This document shows, one piece after another, positions 1 through 8,070 of a DNA stretch of 64,000 bases. The first letter of the stretch is position 1, and the number at the start of each line of letters is the position of its first letter. Location: NCBI RefSeq assembly GCF_013204795.1, contig NZ_JABMKW010000008.1, positions 558,001 to 622,000 of the forward strand. The letters are read 5' to 3'. Origin of the DNA: Pedobacter panaciterrae. Its GTDB lineage: Bacteria > Bacteroidota > Bacteroidia > Sphingobacteriales > Sphingobacteriaceae. Made by a program: the position numbers and the translations under genes. The notes below the pieces were generated by a model. The model saw only the letters and a program-made list of their open reading frames with translations, searched no databases and was not told the origin of the DNA.

Positions 1-133
1 TCTCTTTGAAAGATATTTCCTCCCACTCCGTAGTCTTTTTATCTATAAGGAAGGTCTCTTCTGGTTTATGAATGTTTTCAACTACATTTCGCAGTAAACT
101 GGGAACTGTAGCCGACTCGTTGAATGATACCAT
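1..133 (-). CDS. Acyl-CoA ligase (AMP-binding), N-terminal fragment
   Basis: Partial gene; from an ATG at 133 on the minus strand 44 codons stay open to the window edge. The N-terminus (TVPSLLRNVVENIHKPEETF, then a WEEISFKE-like stretch) resembles the start of long-chain fatty acid-CoA ligases, in which a 'TVP...L' opening is followed by a strand ending in W-x-x-I-S/T-[YF]. Those enzymes activate fatty acids with ATP and CoA. The catalytic AMP-binding motifs lie outside the window, so the family call rests on about 40 residues. It lies downstream of the isc terminator, so it probably has its own promoter. Confidence 0.5.
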   Translation of the reverse strand, partial: MVSFNESATVPSLLRNVVENIHKPEETFLIDKKTTEWEEISFKE

Positions 134-162
134 ATTATATGATTGGTTAGCTTGTTATAGCA

Positions 163-190
163 TAATAAAAAAGGGCGCTAAAAGCGCCCT
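163..190 (-). terminator. Rho-independent terminator of the isc operon
   Basis: Stem AGGGCGCT (172-179) pairs with AGCGCCCT (183-190) around a 3-base loop. Read on the minus strand it is followed by a T-rich run. It lies 24 bases past the iscA-like stop and ends the iscS-iscU-iscA transcript. Confidence 0.8.
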
Positions 191-213
191 CTACAAATAT
201 AGTGAAATGTATG

Positions 214-540
214 TTAAACAGAAAAACTCTCTCCACAACCGCAGGAACGGCTGGCATTTGGGTTGTTGAAATTAAAGCCTTTTCCATTTAAACCATCAGA
301 AAAATCAAGTTCAGTGCCTGCCAGGTATAAAAAAGATTTCATATCCAGAGCTATTTTAATTCCTCTGTCTTCAAAAAACTGATCTCCCTTTTGTTCTTCG
401 TTATCAAAATCTAGGTTATAGGATAAACCTGAACAGCCACCACCTTTAACTGAAACGCGTAAGAAATAGCTGCTATCCATATGCGCATCTTGCATAAGGT
501 GATCAATTTTGCTCTTTGCTTTATCTGTTATCGTGATCAT
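214..540 (-). CDS. iscA: HesB/IscA-family iron-sulfur assembly protein
   Basis: A-type carrier of 108 residues that receives Fe-S clusters from the IscU scaffold and passes them to apoproteins in the cytoplasm. The three family cysteines are visible: one in G-G-G-C-S-G-L near residue 36 and the C-terminal S-C-G-C-G-E-S-F pair. Length fits the family. It is the last gene of an iscS-iscU-iscA cluster on the minus strand and is followed by a strong terminator. IscA, ErpA and SufA cannot be separated by sequence alone; the isc neighbours favour the IscA role. Confidence 0.92.
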   Translation of the reverse strand: MITITDKAKSKIDHLMQDAHMDSSYFLRVSVKGGGCSGLSYNLDFDNEEQKGDQFFEDRGIKIALDMKSFLYLAGTELDFSDGLNGKGFNFNNPNASRSCGCGESFSV

Positions 541-644
541 GTCTTAATAGTATTAATTCTAATAATGGTATTCAAAATGTATACCAAATTACACTCATTT
601 TAGTTAAACATTGTAGCTTATATGGCTACATCTGTAATATTTAC

Positions 645-1058
645 CTAGTGATGAGATTTAGCCAATTCAAATGGCGCCATACCGTTTTTAACACGATAAT
701 CGTTAATTGCTGATTTAATAGCATCCTCTGCCAATACTGAACAGTGAATTTTTACCGGAGGTAAAGCCAGTTCTTCCACAATATCCATATTGTCAATAGT
801 TAATGCTTCATCAACTGTTTTTCCTTTTAACCATTCGGTTGCAAGTGAAGACGATGCAATTGCAGACCCACATCCAAATGTTTTGAATTTAGCATCTGTA
901 ATTACGTTGTTTTCATCAACCTCAATTTGCAAACGCATTACGTCGCCGCACTCAGGTGCACCAACTAGGCCTGTGCCAACTGATTTACTATCTTTATCTA
1001 AAGTACCAACATTTCTAGGGTTGGTATAATGTTCCATTACTTTTTCTGAATATGCCAT
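645..1058 (-). CDS. iscU: Fe-S cluster scaffold IscU
   Basis: Scaffold of 137 residues on which IscS-derived sulfur and iron are assembled into clusters. The N-terminal MAYSEKVMEHYTNPRN signature is present, with the three conserved cysteines in A-P-E-C-G-D, K-T-F-G-C-G-S-A and the later H-C-S motif (K-I-H-C-S-V-L-A). The hinge LPPVK, contacted by Hsc chaperones in other bacteria, is intact. It lies between iscS and the iscA-like gene on the same strand, with short gaps, and is surely co-transcribed. Confidence 0.96.
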   Translation of the reverse strand: MAYSEKVMEHYTNPRNVGTLDKDSKSVGTGLVGAPECGDVMRLQIEVDENNVITDAKFKTFGCGSAIASSSLATEWLKGKTVDEALTIDNMDIVEELALPPVKIHCSVLAEDAIKSAINDYRVKNGMAPFELAKSHH

Positions 1059-1123
1059 TTTATTTTACTTTAAATCTCTGTTAATAGAGATGATTTATAT
1101 TTTTATTAATTAAGGGGCTATTA

Positions 1124-2335
1124 TTAATGTTCAGCCCACTCAATTTTACTTAAGTCTATACCTTCTTTGAACATTTCCCAAAGTGGAGAAAGGTCTCTAA
1201 GGTGATTAACTGCTTTTTTAGTGTTTTCGATTGCGTAATCAATTTCTTCTTCAGTTGTAAAACGACCTAAACCGAAACGGATAGAAGAGTGTGCAAGATC
1301 ATCAGATAGTCCAAGGCTCTTTAAAACGTATGAAGGTTCTAAAGAAGCTGAAGTACATGCTGAACCTGATGATACAGCAAGATCTTTCATTGCCATCATT
1401 AAGCCTTCCCCTTCAACATATTTAAATGAAATATTTGCAACATGCGGTAAACGGTGGTTTACATTTCCATTTACATAGCTTTCTTCGAGTTGAGTAAGCG
1501 CAGTTTCAAGTTTATCTCTTAAACCAGACAAGCGTTTTGCTTCACTATCCATCTCTAAACGGCAAAGTTCACAAGCTTTACCTAAGCCAACAATACCAGG
1601 TACGTTTAATGTTCCAGAACGCATACCGCGTTCGTGACCACCACCGTCCATTTGTGCTGTTACCTTAACTCTTGGGTTTTTGCGACGTACATAAAGCACA
1701 CCTACACCTTTAGGACCGTACATTTTATGGGCAGAAAATGCCATTAAATCAATACCATCTGCGTTTACATCAACTGGGATTTTACCAACCGCCTGTGTAG
1801 CATCTGTCATGAATAAAGCACCGTGTTTATGAGCAATTGCCGATATTTCTTTGATTGGTTGAACAACACCTATCTCATTGTTTCCATACATAATGGTTAC
1901 AAGAATAGTTTGATCGGTCATTGCTGCTTCAAGTTCCTGAAGATCGATAAGACCGTCTTCTTTAACTTTAAGATAAGTAACTCTTGCACCTGCTTTTTCC
2001 AGATGTTTACAAGTATCTAAAACAGCTTTGTGTTCTGTTGTTGCAGTAATGATATGATTACCTTTATCCTGATACATCTCGAAAACACCTTTTATACCCA
2101 GATTGTCTGCTTCTGTAGCACCCGAAGTAAAAATGATTTCTTTTTCTGTACAGCCAATTAATTTGGCTACTTGTTCACGAGAGTAATCAACAGCTTCTTC
2201 AGCAACCCATCCAAAGGCGTGATTACGGCTGGCAGCGTTACCAAACTTGTTTGTAAAATAAGGTAGCATTGCTTCTAAAACCCTAGGATCTAGAGGGGTA
2301 GTGGCATTATTATCTAAGTAAATAGGAAGTTCCAT
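1124..2335 (-). CDS. iscS: Cysteine desulfurase IscS
   Basis: PLP-dependent enzyme of 403 residues that converts cysteine to alanine and a protein persulfide, giving sulfur to IscU and to tRNA thiolation. It opens with [17 protein letters not shown], typical of IscS. The PLP lysine lies in [11 protein letters not shown], and the persulfide loop holds S-S-G-S-A-C-T-S-A, as in the group I enzymes. It is the first gene of the isc operon; a promoter core (TATCTTTG on the minus strand) sits 27 bases upstream. No IscR-like regulator is adjacent. Confidence 0.96.
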   Translation of the reverse strand: MELPIYLDNNATTPLDPRVLEAMLPYFTNKFGNAASRNHAFGWVAEEAVDYSREQVAKLIGCTEKEIIFTSGATEADNLGIKGVFEMYQDKGNHIITATTEHKAVLDTCKHLEKAGARVTYLKVKEDGLIDLQELEAAMTDQTILVTIMYGNNEIGVVQPIKEISAIAHKHGALFMTDATQAVGKIPVDVNADGIDLMAFSAHKMYGPKGVGVLYVRRKNPRVKVTAQMDGGGHERGMRSGTLNVPGIVGLGKACELCRLEMDSEAKRLSGLRDKLETALTQLEESYVNGNVNHRLPHVANISFKYVEGEGLMMAMKDLAVSSGSACTSASLEPSYVLKSLGLSDDLAHSSIRFGLGRFTTEEEIDYAIENTKKAVNHLRDLSPLWEMFKEGIDLSKIEWAEH

Positions 2336-2361
2336 CGTTTTTGTTTATTCTTATTAATAGA

Positions 2362-2389
2362 CAAAGATACGAAAAAAGATTACCAACAA
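2362..2389 (-). promoter_or_regulatory. Promoter of the isc operon
   Basis: On the minus strand TTG (2389-2387) is followed after 17 bases by TATCTTTG (2369-2362), matching the Bacteroidetes housekeeping pattern TTG-N17-23-TAnnTTTG. It lies 27 bases before the iscS ATG. Confidence 0.5.
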
Positions 2390-2432
2390 TTATAATTAAT
2401 ACCTATGACGGTATAGTTAAAACTTGCATTTT

Positions 2433-2440
2433 TACATTTG
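2433..2440 (+). promoter_or_regulatory. Promoter core for the epimerase gene
   Basis: TACATTTG fits the Bacteroidetes -7 element TAnnTTTG and lies 20 bases before the ATG at 2461. No clear -33 TTTG is seen at standard spacing, so this is a partial match. Confidence 0.4.
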
Positions 2441-2460
2441 TTTAACGTATTAATTCATTT

Positions 2461-2862
2461 ATGAAGAAGATTGAGCATATTGGCATCGTAGTAAAAGATC
2501 TTGATTTTTCCTGTGGTTTGTACGAAAGGCTATTGGGAACTTCTTGTTATAAGAAGGAAGAAGTAGCCTCCGAAAGTGTGAATACAGCCTTTTTTAAAAC
2601 AGGAGAAAGTAAGATTGAGTTGCTTGCGGCTACTTCTGAAAATAGCCCAATTGCCAGATTTCTTGACAAGAAGGGAGAGGGGATACATCATATTGCATTT
2701 GAAGTAGATAACATTGTGTTGGAGATGGAAAGATTAAAATTAGAAGGCTTTGTATTGCTTAACGAGCAACCAAAGCCAGGAGCTGATAATAAACTGGTAT
2801 GTTTTGTACATCCAAAGGGTATCAATGGGGTTTTGGTTGAATTATGTCAGGAAGTGAAATGA
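2461..2862 (+). CDS. mce: Methylmalonyl-CoA epimerase
   Basis: VOC/glyoxalase-fold enzyme of 133 residues interconverting (R)- and (S)-methylmalonyl-CoA in the propionyl-CoA/succinyl-CoA route. The metal-binding pattern is visible: an N-terminal I-E-H-I-G-I-V-V-K-D-L, then G-I-H-H-I-A-F-E-V-D, and a C-terminal V-E-L-C. Length matches the family. The mutase genes are not in this window. The next gene starts inside its stop codon (ATGA), implying translational coupling. Confidence 0.93.
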   Translation: MKKIEHIGIVVKDLDFSCGLYERLLGTSCYKKEEVASESVNTAFFKTGESKIELLAATSENSPIARFLDKKGEGIHHIAFEVDNIVLEMERLKLEGFVLLNEQPKPGADNKLVCFVHPKGINGVLVELCQEVK

Positions 2863-3149
2863 TGGATGAGTTAACTTCCCTAAGTAATATTATTAATAAG
2901 GATTTTGATATTGATAACCTGGCCACTGAAGCTTTAATGCGAGAACGGCTGATTGAGGCATTTGCATACTTGTTGGATAATGATATCTCTAAAATGATGA
3001 ATATTTTATATAGGACTGATGTTGATGAAGTTAAACTAAAGGCCTTATTGATTAGTAACTCTGAATTGCCCTCAGCAGAAGTGATTGCTGACGCTTATAT
3101 TGCGAGACAAAAGCAGAAAATCGAAACCCGTAAAAAGTATAGTAGATAA
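2859..3149 (+). CDS. Conserved hypothetical protein coupled to mce
   Basis: Small mostly helical acidic protein of about 96 residues with no motif I recognise. The reading frame is open from an ATG at 2844, but the ATG at 2859 forms an ATGA overlap with the mce stop and is the more likely start. The middle (L-I-E-A-F-A-Y-L-L-D) and a lysine-rich end (Q-K-Q-K-I-E-T-R-K-K) suggest amphipathic helices. No signal peptide or membrane segment. Its coupling to methylmalonyl-CoA epimerase may mean a related role, but no function can be given. Confidence 0.75.
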   Translation: MMDELTSLSNIINKDFDIDNLATEALMRERLIEAFAYLLDNDISKMMNILYRTDVDEVKLKALLISNSELPSAEVIADAYIARQKQKIETRKKYSR

Positions 3150-3163
3150 TTTTTCCACACTTA

Positions 3164-3195
3164 TTTGTTTCTGAAAAATAAAATCACGATATTTG
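3164..3195 (+). promoter_or_regulatory. Promoter of rpmE2
   Basis: TTTG (3164-3167) and GATATTTG (3188-3195) are 20 bases apart, the spacing expected for -33/-7 elements in Bacteroidetes; one mismatch to TAnnTTTG. The ATG follows 38 bases later. Confidence 0.5.
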
Positions 3196-3233
3196 CATCC
3201 TTAAAAATAAGCGACACATAAGTATATAACAAT

Positions 3234-3482
3234 ATGAAAAAAGATCTGCATCCATCAAACTATAGATTTGTAGTATTTAAAGATATGTCTAACGAGTACT
3301 CTTTTTTAACAAAATCTTGTGTAGATACTAAAGAGACTGTTCAATGGGAAGATGGTAATGAATATCCTCTATATAAATTGGAGATTTCTCATACTTCTCA
3401 CCCTTTTTATACTGGTAAGATGAAATTGGTTGATACTGCTGGTCGTATCGATAAATTCAAAACTCGTTACGCTAAGAAGTAA
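3234..3482 (+). CDS. rpmE2: 50S ribosomal protein L31 type B
   Basis: Ribosomal protein of 82 residues. The opening [19 protein letters not shown] and the later S-H-P-F-Y-T-G motif identify L31 type B. The paired zinc-binding cysteines of the type A protein are absent (a single Cys is present), as expected for the zinc-independent type B form. It stands alone between its own promoter and terminator, fitting a highly expressed monocistronic gene. Confidence 0.95.
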   Translation: MKKDLHPSNYRFVVFKDMSNEYSFLTKSCVDTKETVQWEDGNEYPLYKLEISHTSHPFYTGKMKLVDTAGRIDKFKTRYAKK

Positions 3483-3507
3483 TTATACCAAAATAAAAAA
3501 TTATTTT

Positions 3508-3547
3508 AAAGTCCCGGTGCTGTTGCTTCGGGACTTTTTTTATTTTT
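3508..3547 (+). terminator. Terminator after rpmE2
   Basis: AAAGTCCCG (3508-3516) pairs with CGGGACTTT (3529-3537), followed by a long T run. The end of the T run also contains TATTTTTG (3541-3548), a match to the -7 promoter element for the next gene. Confidence 0.85.
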
Positions 3548-3554
3548 GTCGCTT

Positions 3555-4727
3555 ATGATAATCAATTTATTTGATGATAGTGCGTGGAAGTCTCTGCGAC
3601 CGCTATCTTTCACACGGCCAGTTGCAGATCTCCGTATCGGGATTTTAACTATTGCCCAAAAATGGGAAAAGTACTTAAATGCCGAATCTGGATTTTTAAC
3701 AATAGCTTACCTTGCAGTAAAATATCCTTTATTATCTGGTGCCGAATTATTTATCAATGGATCTATATGTCCGGATGAAGGCTTGTTAAATGCGATATCT
3801 AATCTGAAACATGGCGAGTGCTTAAAGAAACAAGATGTTGTCATTGCATATAAAATTAATACTGCCGATTTTGATACTCATACCCTGGATAAACTGCAAA
3901 CTATAGCTTATTCTGATAATTTCATCAGGATTGCTGTTCCAGAGGATATTTTTAAGTACAATGATACTGAACTAAGAAAAGATTTTGCATTACTTACCAA
4001 AGGGAGGACTTCCGCAAAATTAAGTTCAACCAATACATTTATTGGCGATAATATTTTTGTAGAAGAGGGCGCCGAAGCGGAATGTTCATCCTTCAATAGT
4101 TTAAACGGACCTATTTATCTTGGAAAAAATGCCCAGGTGTGGGAAGGTTGCCATATAAGAGGTTCTTTTGCCTTATGTAATGATTCTCAAATTAAGATGG
4201 GCGCAAAAATTTATGGGCAAACCACTATTGGACCTTATAGCAGGGTAGGCGGAGAAATTAATAATGCTGTCATTTGGGGTTACTCATCAAAAGGCCATGA
4301 AGGATATTTAGGGAACGCAGTTATGGGGCAATGGTGTAATATTGGTGCCGACAGTAACAACTCTAACCTTAAAAATAACTATGCAGAGGTGAGGTTATGG
4401 GATTATGAAAAAGAAAGCTTTCGTGAAACAGGATTACAGTTTTGTGGTTTAATTATGGCCGACCATGCTAAATGCGGTATCAATACCATGTTTAATACAG
4501 GTACTGTGGCTGGTGTAAGCGCTAATATTTTTGGCCCAGGTTTTCCCAGGAATTTTATACCAGATTTTGCATGGGGCGGAGCTCAGGGGTTTGATGTATA
4601 CAGCTTAAACAAAATGTTTGAAACCGCCACTAAGGTTTACGAGCGCAGGAATTTAGAATTTAACAAAATAGAACAAGACATTTTAACTCAGGTTTTTGAA
4701 GATACAAAGACCTATAGACATTTTTAA
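3555..4727 (+). CDS. GlmU-like putative sugar nucleotidyltransferase
   Basis: Protein of about 390 residues with an N-terminal segment (I-I-N-L-F-D-D, then L-R-P-L-S-F-T-R-P-V-A-D-L-R-I-G-I-L-T) typical of the GlmU-type nucleotidyltransferase family of Bacteroidetes. The C-terminal half carries left-handed beta-helix hexapeptides (I-G-D-N-I-F-V, A-K-I-Y-G-Q-T-T-I-G). Predicted to act on a sugar-1-phosphate; the substrate is unknown. A TTG nine bases upstream is also in frame, but the ATG at 3555 is preferred. It heads a run with tpiA, prmA and mpl. Confidence 0.85.
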   Translation: MIINLFDDSAWKSLRPLSFTRPVADLRIGILTIAQKWEKYLNAESGFLTIAYLAVKYPLLSGAELFINGSICPDEGLLNAISNLKHGECLKKQDVVIAYKINTADFDTHTLDKLQTIAYSDNFIRIAVPEDIFKYNDTELRKDFALLTKGRTSAKLSSTNTFIGDNIFVEEGAEAECSSFNSLNGPIYLGKNAQVWEGCHIRGSFALCNDSQIKMGAKIYGQTTIGPYSRVGGEINNAVIWGYSSKGHEGYLGNAVMGQWCNIGADSNNSNLKNNYAEVRLWDYEKESFRETGLQFCGLIMADHAKCGINTMFNTGTVAGVSANIFGPGFPRNFIPDFAWGGAQGFDVYSLNKMFETATKVYERRNLEFNKIEQDILTQVFEDTKTYRHF

Positions 4728-4736
4728 TTAAAGATT

Positions 4737-5498
4737 ATGAGAAAAAAAATAGTAGCCGGAAATTGGAAAATGAATTTGGATTATGCTGAAGGCATATCCT
4801 TGTTTTCAGAAATTGTTAATATGGTTAAAGATGAAAAAAAAGGTGACCAGTTAGCTGTTATCTGTGCTCCATATATTCATTTAAACAGCTTAGCCAAGCT
4901 TGGTGGCGACGTGGTAGGTATCGGTGCAGAAAACTGTCATGAAAAAGAAAGCGGTGCCTATACTGGCGAAATTTCAGCTAAAATGATAAAATCTGTAGGC
5001 TGTGGGTATGTAATCGTTGGCCATTCGGAGAGACGCCAGTATTTTGGCGAAAGTGACCAATTGTTAGCGCAAAAAACAGTCGCTGTATTACAAAATGATT
5101 TAACTCCTATTTTCTGTATTGGTGAAACGCTTGAAGAGAGAAATAACGGAAGCTATTTTGAAGTTTTAAAATCTCAATTAGAGAATGGAATCTTTGGCTT
5201 AAGTGCTGCTGATTTCTCTAAAGTTGTGATCGCATATGAGCCTGTATGGGCTATTGGAACTGGCTTAACTGCATCGTCTGATCAGGCTCAGGAAGTTCAT
5301 GCTTTTATCCGTAAAGAAATTGCTGCTAAATATGATCAGGCAACTGCTGATAATACCAGCATACTTTATGGAGGTAGCTGTAATCCAAAAAATGCGGCAG
5401 AATTGTTTGCTCAAAATGATATTGATGGTGGTTTAATTGGTGGTGCTTCTTTAAAATCAAGAGATTTTGTAGACATCGTTAAAACTTTCAATTCTTAA
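4737..5498 (+). CDS. tpiA: Triosephosphate isomerase
   Basis: Glycolytic enzyme of 253 residues interconverting dihydroxyacetone phosphate and glyceraldehyde-3-phosphate. The N-terminal A-G-N-W-K-M-N with the substrate lysine, the H-S-E-R-R region with the catalytic histidine, and the A-Y-E-P-V-W-A-I-G-T-G segment with the catalytic glutamate and loop 6 are all present. Late Y-G-G-S binds phosphate. Its TAA overlaps the prmA ATG by one base, so the two are translationally coupled. Confidence 0.97.
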   Translation: MRKKIVAGNWKMNLDYAEGISLFSEIVNMVKDEKKGDQLAVICAPYIHLNSLAKLGGDVVGIGAENCHEKESGAYTGEISAKMIKSVGCGYVIVGHSERRQYFGESDQLLAQKTVAVLQNDLTPIFCIGETLEERNNGSYFEVLKSQLENGIFGLSAADFSKVVIAYEPVWAIGTGLTASSDQAQEVHAFIRKEIAAKYDQATADNTSILYGGSCNPKNAAELFAQNDIDGGLIGGASLKSRDFVDIVKTFNS

Positions 5499-6334
5499 TG
5501 CAATATATACAGGTTACTTTCAGCTTCACTGAGGTTCAGGAATATCAAAAAGATTTATTGATTGACGAACTTGCAAACATAGGTTATAATACTTTTGAGG
5601 ATACATCTGATGGGTTCGATGCTTTTGTAGGGCTTGACCATTATAATGAGCAGGCTTTAAAAGAAGTTATGGCTCAGTTCGAAGGTGAACTTAAGTATAC
5701 CTATACATTAGCAGAGATCGCAGCAGAAAACTGGAATGAAGAATGGGAAAAGAATTTTGAACCATTAATTATTGATGATCAGTGTTATGTCAGGGCTACT
5801 TTTCATCAGCCACAACCTCAGTATAAATACGAGATAGTGATTGATCCGAAAATGGCTTTTGGTACTGGTCATCATCAAACTACAACCATGATGATGCAAT
5901 ATATCTTATCTACCGATGTTGAAGATCAGATCATATTGGACATGGGATGTGGAACTGGAATATTAGCCATTTTAGCTTCTAAAAGAGGAGCTAAAATGCT
6001 AACTGCAATAGATAACGATGATGTTTGCTATGAAAGTACACTGGAAAACTCAGCCCTAAATAACATCACAAATATTACAGCACTGTGTGGTGGGAAAGAA
6101 GTGATTCCTAACACCTCATTTGATGTTATTCTTGCAAACATAAATAGGAATATCCTTCTTGATCAGATTTCAAGATATGATGAAATACTAAAAGAAGGCG
6201 GAAGCATTTTCTTCAGCGGATTTTACGAATCTCCCGATCTTGAAATGATAACCGAAACTTGCAAAGAGTTTGGTATCAATTATGTTAGTCATAAAAAGAT
6301 TGGTGAATGGGTAGCTGCCCACTTTAAAAAATAA
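5498..6334 (+). CDS. prmA: Ribosomal protein L11 methyltransferase
   Basis: SAM-dependent methyltransferase of 278 residues that methylates ribosomal protein L11. The PrmA signature F-G-T-G-H-H-Q-T-T is present, followed by the SAM motif I-L-D-M-G-C-G-T-G-I-L and the A-N-I-N-R-N motif. The N-terminal substrate-recognition domain is somewhat shorter than in enteric homologues. Starts in the stop codon of tpiA and is followed after 5 bases by mpl. Confidence 0.93.
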   Translation: MQYIQVTFSFTEVQEYQKDLLIDELANIGYNTFEDTSDGFDAFVGLDHYNEQALKEVMAQFEGELKYTYTLAEIAAENWNEEWEKNFEPLIIDDQCYVRATFHQPQPQYKYEIVIDPKMAFGTGHHQTTTMMMQYILSTDVEDQIILDMGCGTGILAILASKRGAKMLTAIDNDDVCYESTLENSALNNITNITALCGGKEVIPNTSFDVILANINRNILLDQISRYDEILKEGGSIFFSGFYESPDLEMITETCKEFGINYVSHKKIGEWVAAHFKK

Positions 6335-6339
6335 AACAA

Positions 6340-7698
6340 ATGCGTATACATTTTATCGCCATAGGTGGCAGTGCTATGCACAATCTTGCCATTGCTTTAC
6401 ATAAAAAAGGCTATCAGGTTACCGGCTCTGATGATGTCATCTTTGAACCTTCAAGCAGCAGGTTGGAAAAGCATGGGATTCTACCTAAATCTATGGGTTG
6501 GAGCGAAGATAATATTACAGAAGACCTGGACGCAGTTATTCTGGGTATGCATGCGCTTGTGGATAATCCTGAGTTATTAAAAGCGCAGAAATTAGGCTTA
6601 AAGATATATTCTTATCCGGAGTATATTTATGAGCAAACAAAAGATAAACTTCGTGTGGTAATCGGTGGAAGTCATGGTAAAACAACAATTACCTCCATGA
6701 TATTGCATGTTCTGAACCATTACAAAAGGGATTTTGACTATCTGGTTGGAGCACAATTGGCAGGATTTGATACCATGGTCAAGGTCACAGATTCAGCTCC
6801 TCTGATTGTTATTGAGGGAGACGAGTATTTGGCCTCACCAATTGATCGCCGGCCAAAGTTTCATCTATATAAAGCAAATATTGCGGTGATTAGCGGAATT
6901 GCGTGGGATCATATTAATGTATTTCCTACTTATCAGGATTATACCAGACAGTTTGAACTTTTTATAGATACAATTCAACCTGATGGGAAACTAATTTTCT
7001 GTAATAAAGACAATGACCTTAACACCATAGTCGAAAATTCAAATGCTCCGATTGAAAAGATTGGGTATGGAATTCCAGATCACGAAGTAAAAGATGGTAT
7101 AACTTATCTGCTGCCTGACGAAACTGCATTAAAAGTATTTGGAGATCATAATTTAATGAATCTTAATGCGGCAAAATTAGTATGCAAGCAATTGGGTATC
7201 TCTGAGGAGGAGTTTAACAAGGCAATAGCTTCCTTTACTGGTGCAGCAAAGAGATTAGAACTTTTAAATAGCTCGAATGAAACAAATGTATATAAAGACT
7301 TTGCTCATTCGCCGTCAAAGTTAAAAGCAACGATCGAAGCGGTGAAAACTCAGTTTGCTACACGAAAATTAATTGCCTGTATAGAGTTGCATACGTTTAG
7401 CAGTTTGAATAAAAATTTTCTTGCTCAATATGCAAACACTATGTGTAATGCAGATGTTGCAATTGTTTACATTGATGAAAAAACATTTGTGCATAAGAAA
7501 ATGCAACCATTTACAAAAGAAGAGGTACAAATGGCGTTTAACGACGATAAACTGCAGTTTTTTAATGACTTTACTTTATTGGAAAGTTACTTGCGAAGCA
7601 TAAATTTTTACCGTACTAACTTGTTATTAATGAGTTCTGGAAATTTTGGTGGACTAGATCTTACGAAATTGGCACGTGAGTTGAATACAGTATCCTAA
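6340..7698 (+). CDS. mpl: UDP-N-acetylmuramate tripeptide ligase (Mpl type)
   Basis: Mur-family ligase of 452 residues that joins recycled murein tripeptide to UDP-MurNAc. It opens with M-R-I-H-F-I-A-I-G-G-S-A-M-H-N-L-A-I-A-L, typical of Mpl rather than MurC. The ATP loop G-G-S-H-G-K-T-T-I-T-S is intact, as are E-G-D-E-Y and D-F-A-H-S-P. Cytoplasmic cell-wall recycling role. MurC itself is expected elsewhere; Mpl is preferred on the N-terminal pattern and length. Confidence 0.9.
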   Translation: MRIHFIAIGGSAMHNLAIALHKKGYQVTGSDDVIFEPSSSRLEKHGILPKSMGWSEDNITEDLDAVILGMHALVDNPELLKAQKLGLKIYSYPEYIYEQTKDKLRVVIGGSHGKTTITSMILHVLNHYKRDFDYLVGAQLAGFDTMVKVTDSAPLIVIEGDEYLASPIDRRPKFHLYKANIAVISGIAWDHINVFPTYQDYTRQFELFIDTIQPDGKLIFCNKDNDLNTIVENSNAPIEKIGYGIPDHEVKDGITYLLPDETALKVFGDHNLMNLNAAKLVCKQLGISEEEFNKAIASFTGAAKRLELLNSSNETNVYKDFAHSPSKLKATIEAVKTQFATRKLIACIELHTFSSLNKNFLAQYANTMCNADVAIVYIDEKTFVHKKMQPFTKEEVQMAFNDDKLQFFNDFTLLESYLRSINFYRTNLLLMSSGNFGGLDLTKLARELNTVS

Positions 7699-7736
7699 AA
7701 AGAACAAACAACAAATAGTACACCTAAATTTTAAAC

Positions 7737-8066
7737 ATGAATATCATTGGTAAAAACATTAGACAGCTACGCCAAAAAAATGGCTGGAGTCAAGGTGAAG
7801 TAGCAAAGCGTCTAAATATTTCCATCCCTGCATTTTCAAAAATCGAAACTGGTATCACTGATATAAACATATCGAGATTAGCGCAAATAGCGAATCTGTT
7901 CGAGGTTTCTACTATGGATATTATTTCAAAAGAGGGTGAAAATCCTCAATCGCTTAATTTTGAAGAAATCAACAGCTTAAAAGACAAACTTTCTCAAAGA
8001 GAAGAAGAAATCATTAAGCTGCAAAAAAAGGTTATTGACCTTTACGAAGAAATTCGCGAGAAATAA
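7737..8066 (+). CDS. XRE-family HTH regulator with coiled-coil tail
   Basis: DNA-binding protein of 109 residues. Residues 5-60 form a typical Cro/CI helix-turn-helix (I-R-Q-L-R-Q-K-N-G-W-S-Q-G-E-V-A-K-R-L, then S-K-I-E-T-G). The rest is a charged heptad-like segment (L-K-D-K-L-S-Q-R-E-E-E-I) likely to dimerise as a coiled coil. No sensor domain is visible. It is downstream of mpl by 38 bases and converges on the GNAT gene with a 4-base gap. Targets cannot be inferred. Confidence 0.88.
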   Translation: MNIIGKNIRQLRQKNGWSQGEVAKRLNISIPAFSKIETGITDINISRLAQIANLFEVSTMDIISKEGENPQSLNFEEINSLKDKLSQREEEIIKLQKKVIDLYEEIREK

Positions 8067-8070
8067 ATCT

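Noticed and set aside
2844..2858. ATG at 2844 as start of the gene after mce
   Set aside because: The ATG at 2859 forms the common ATGA overlap with the mce stop and is more likely, though 2844 cannot be excluded.
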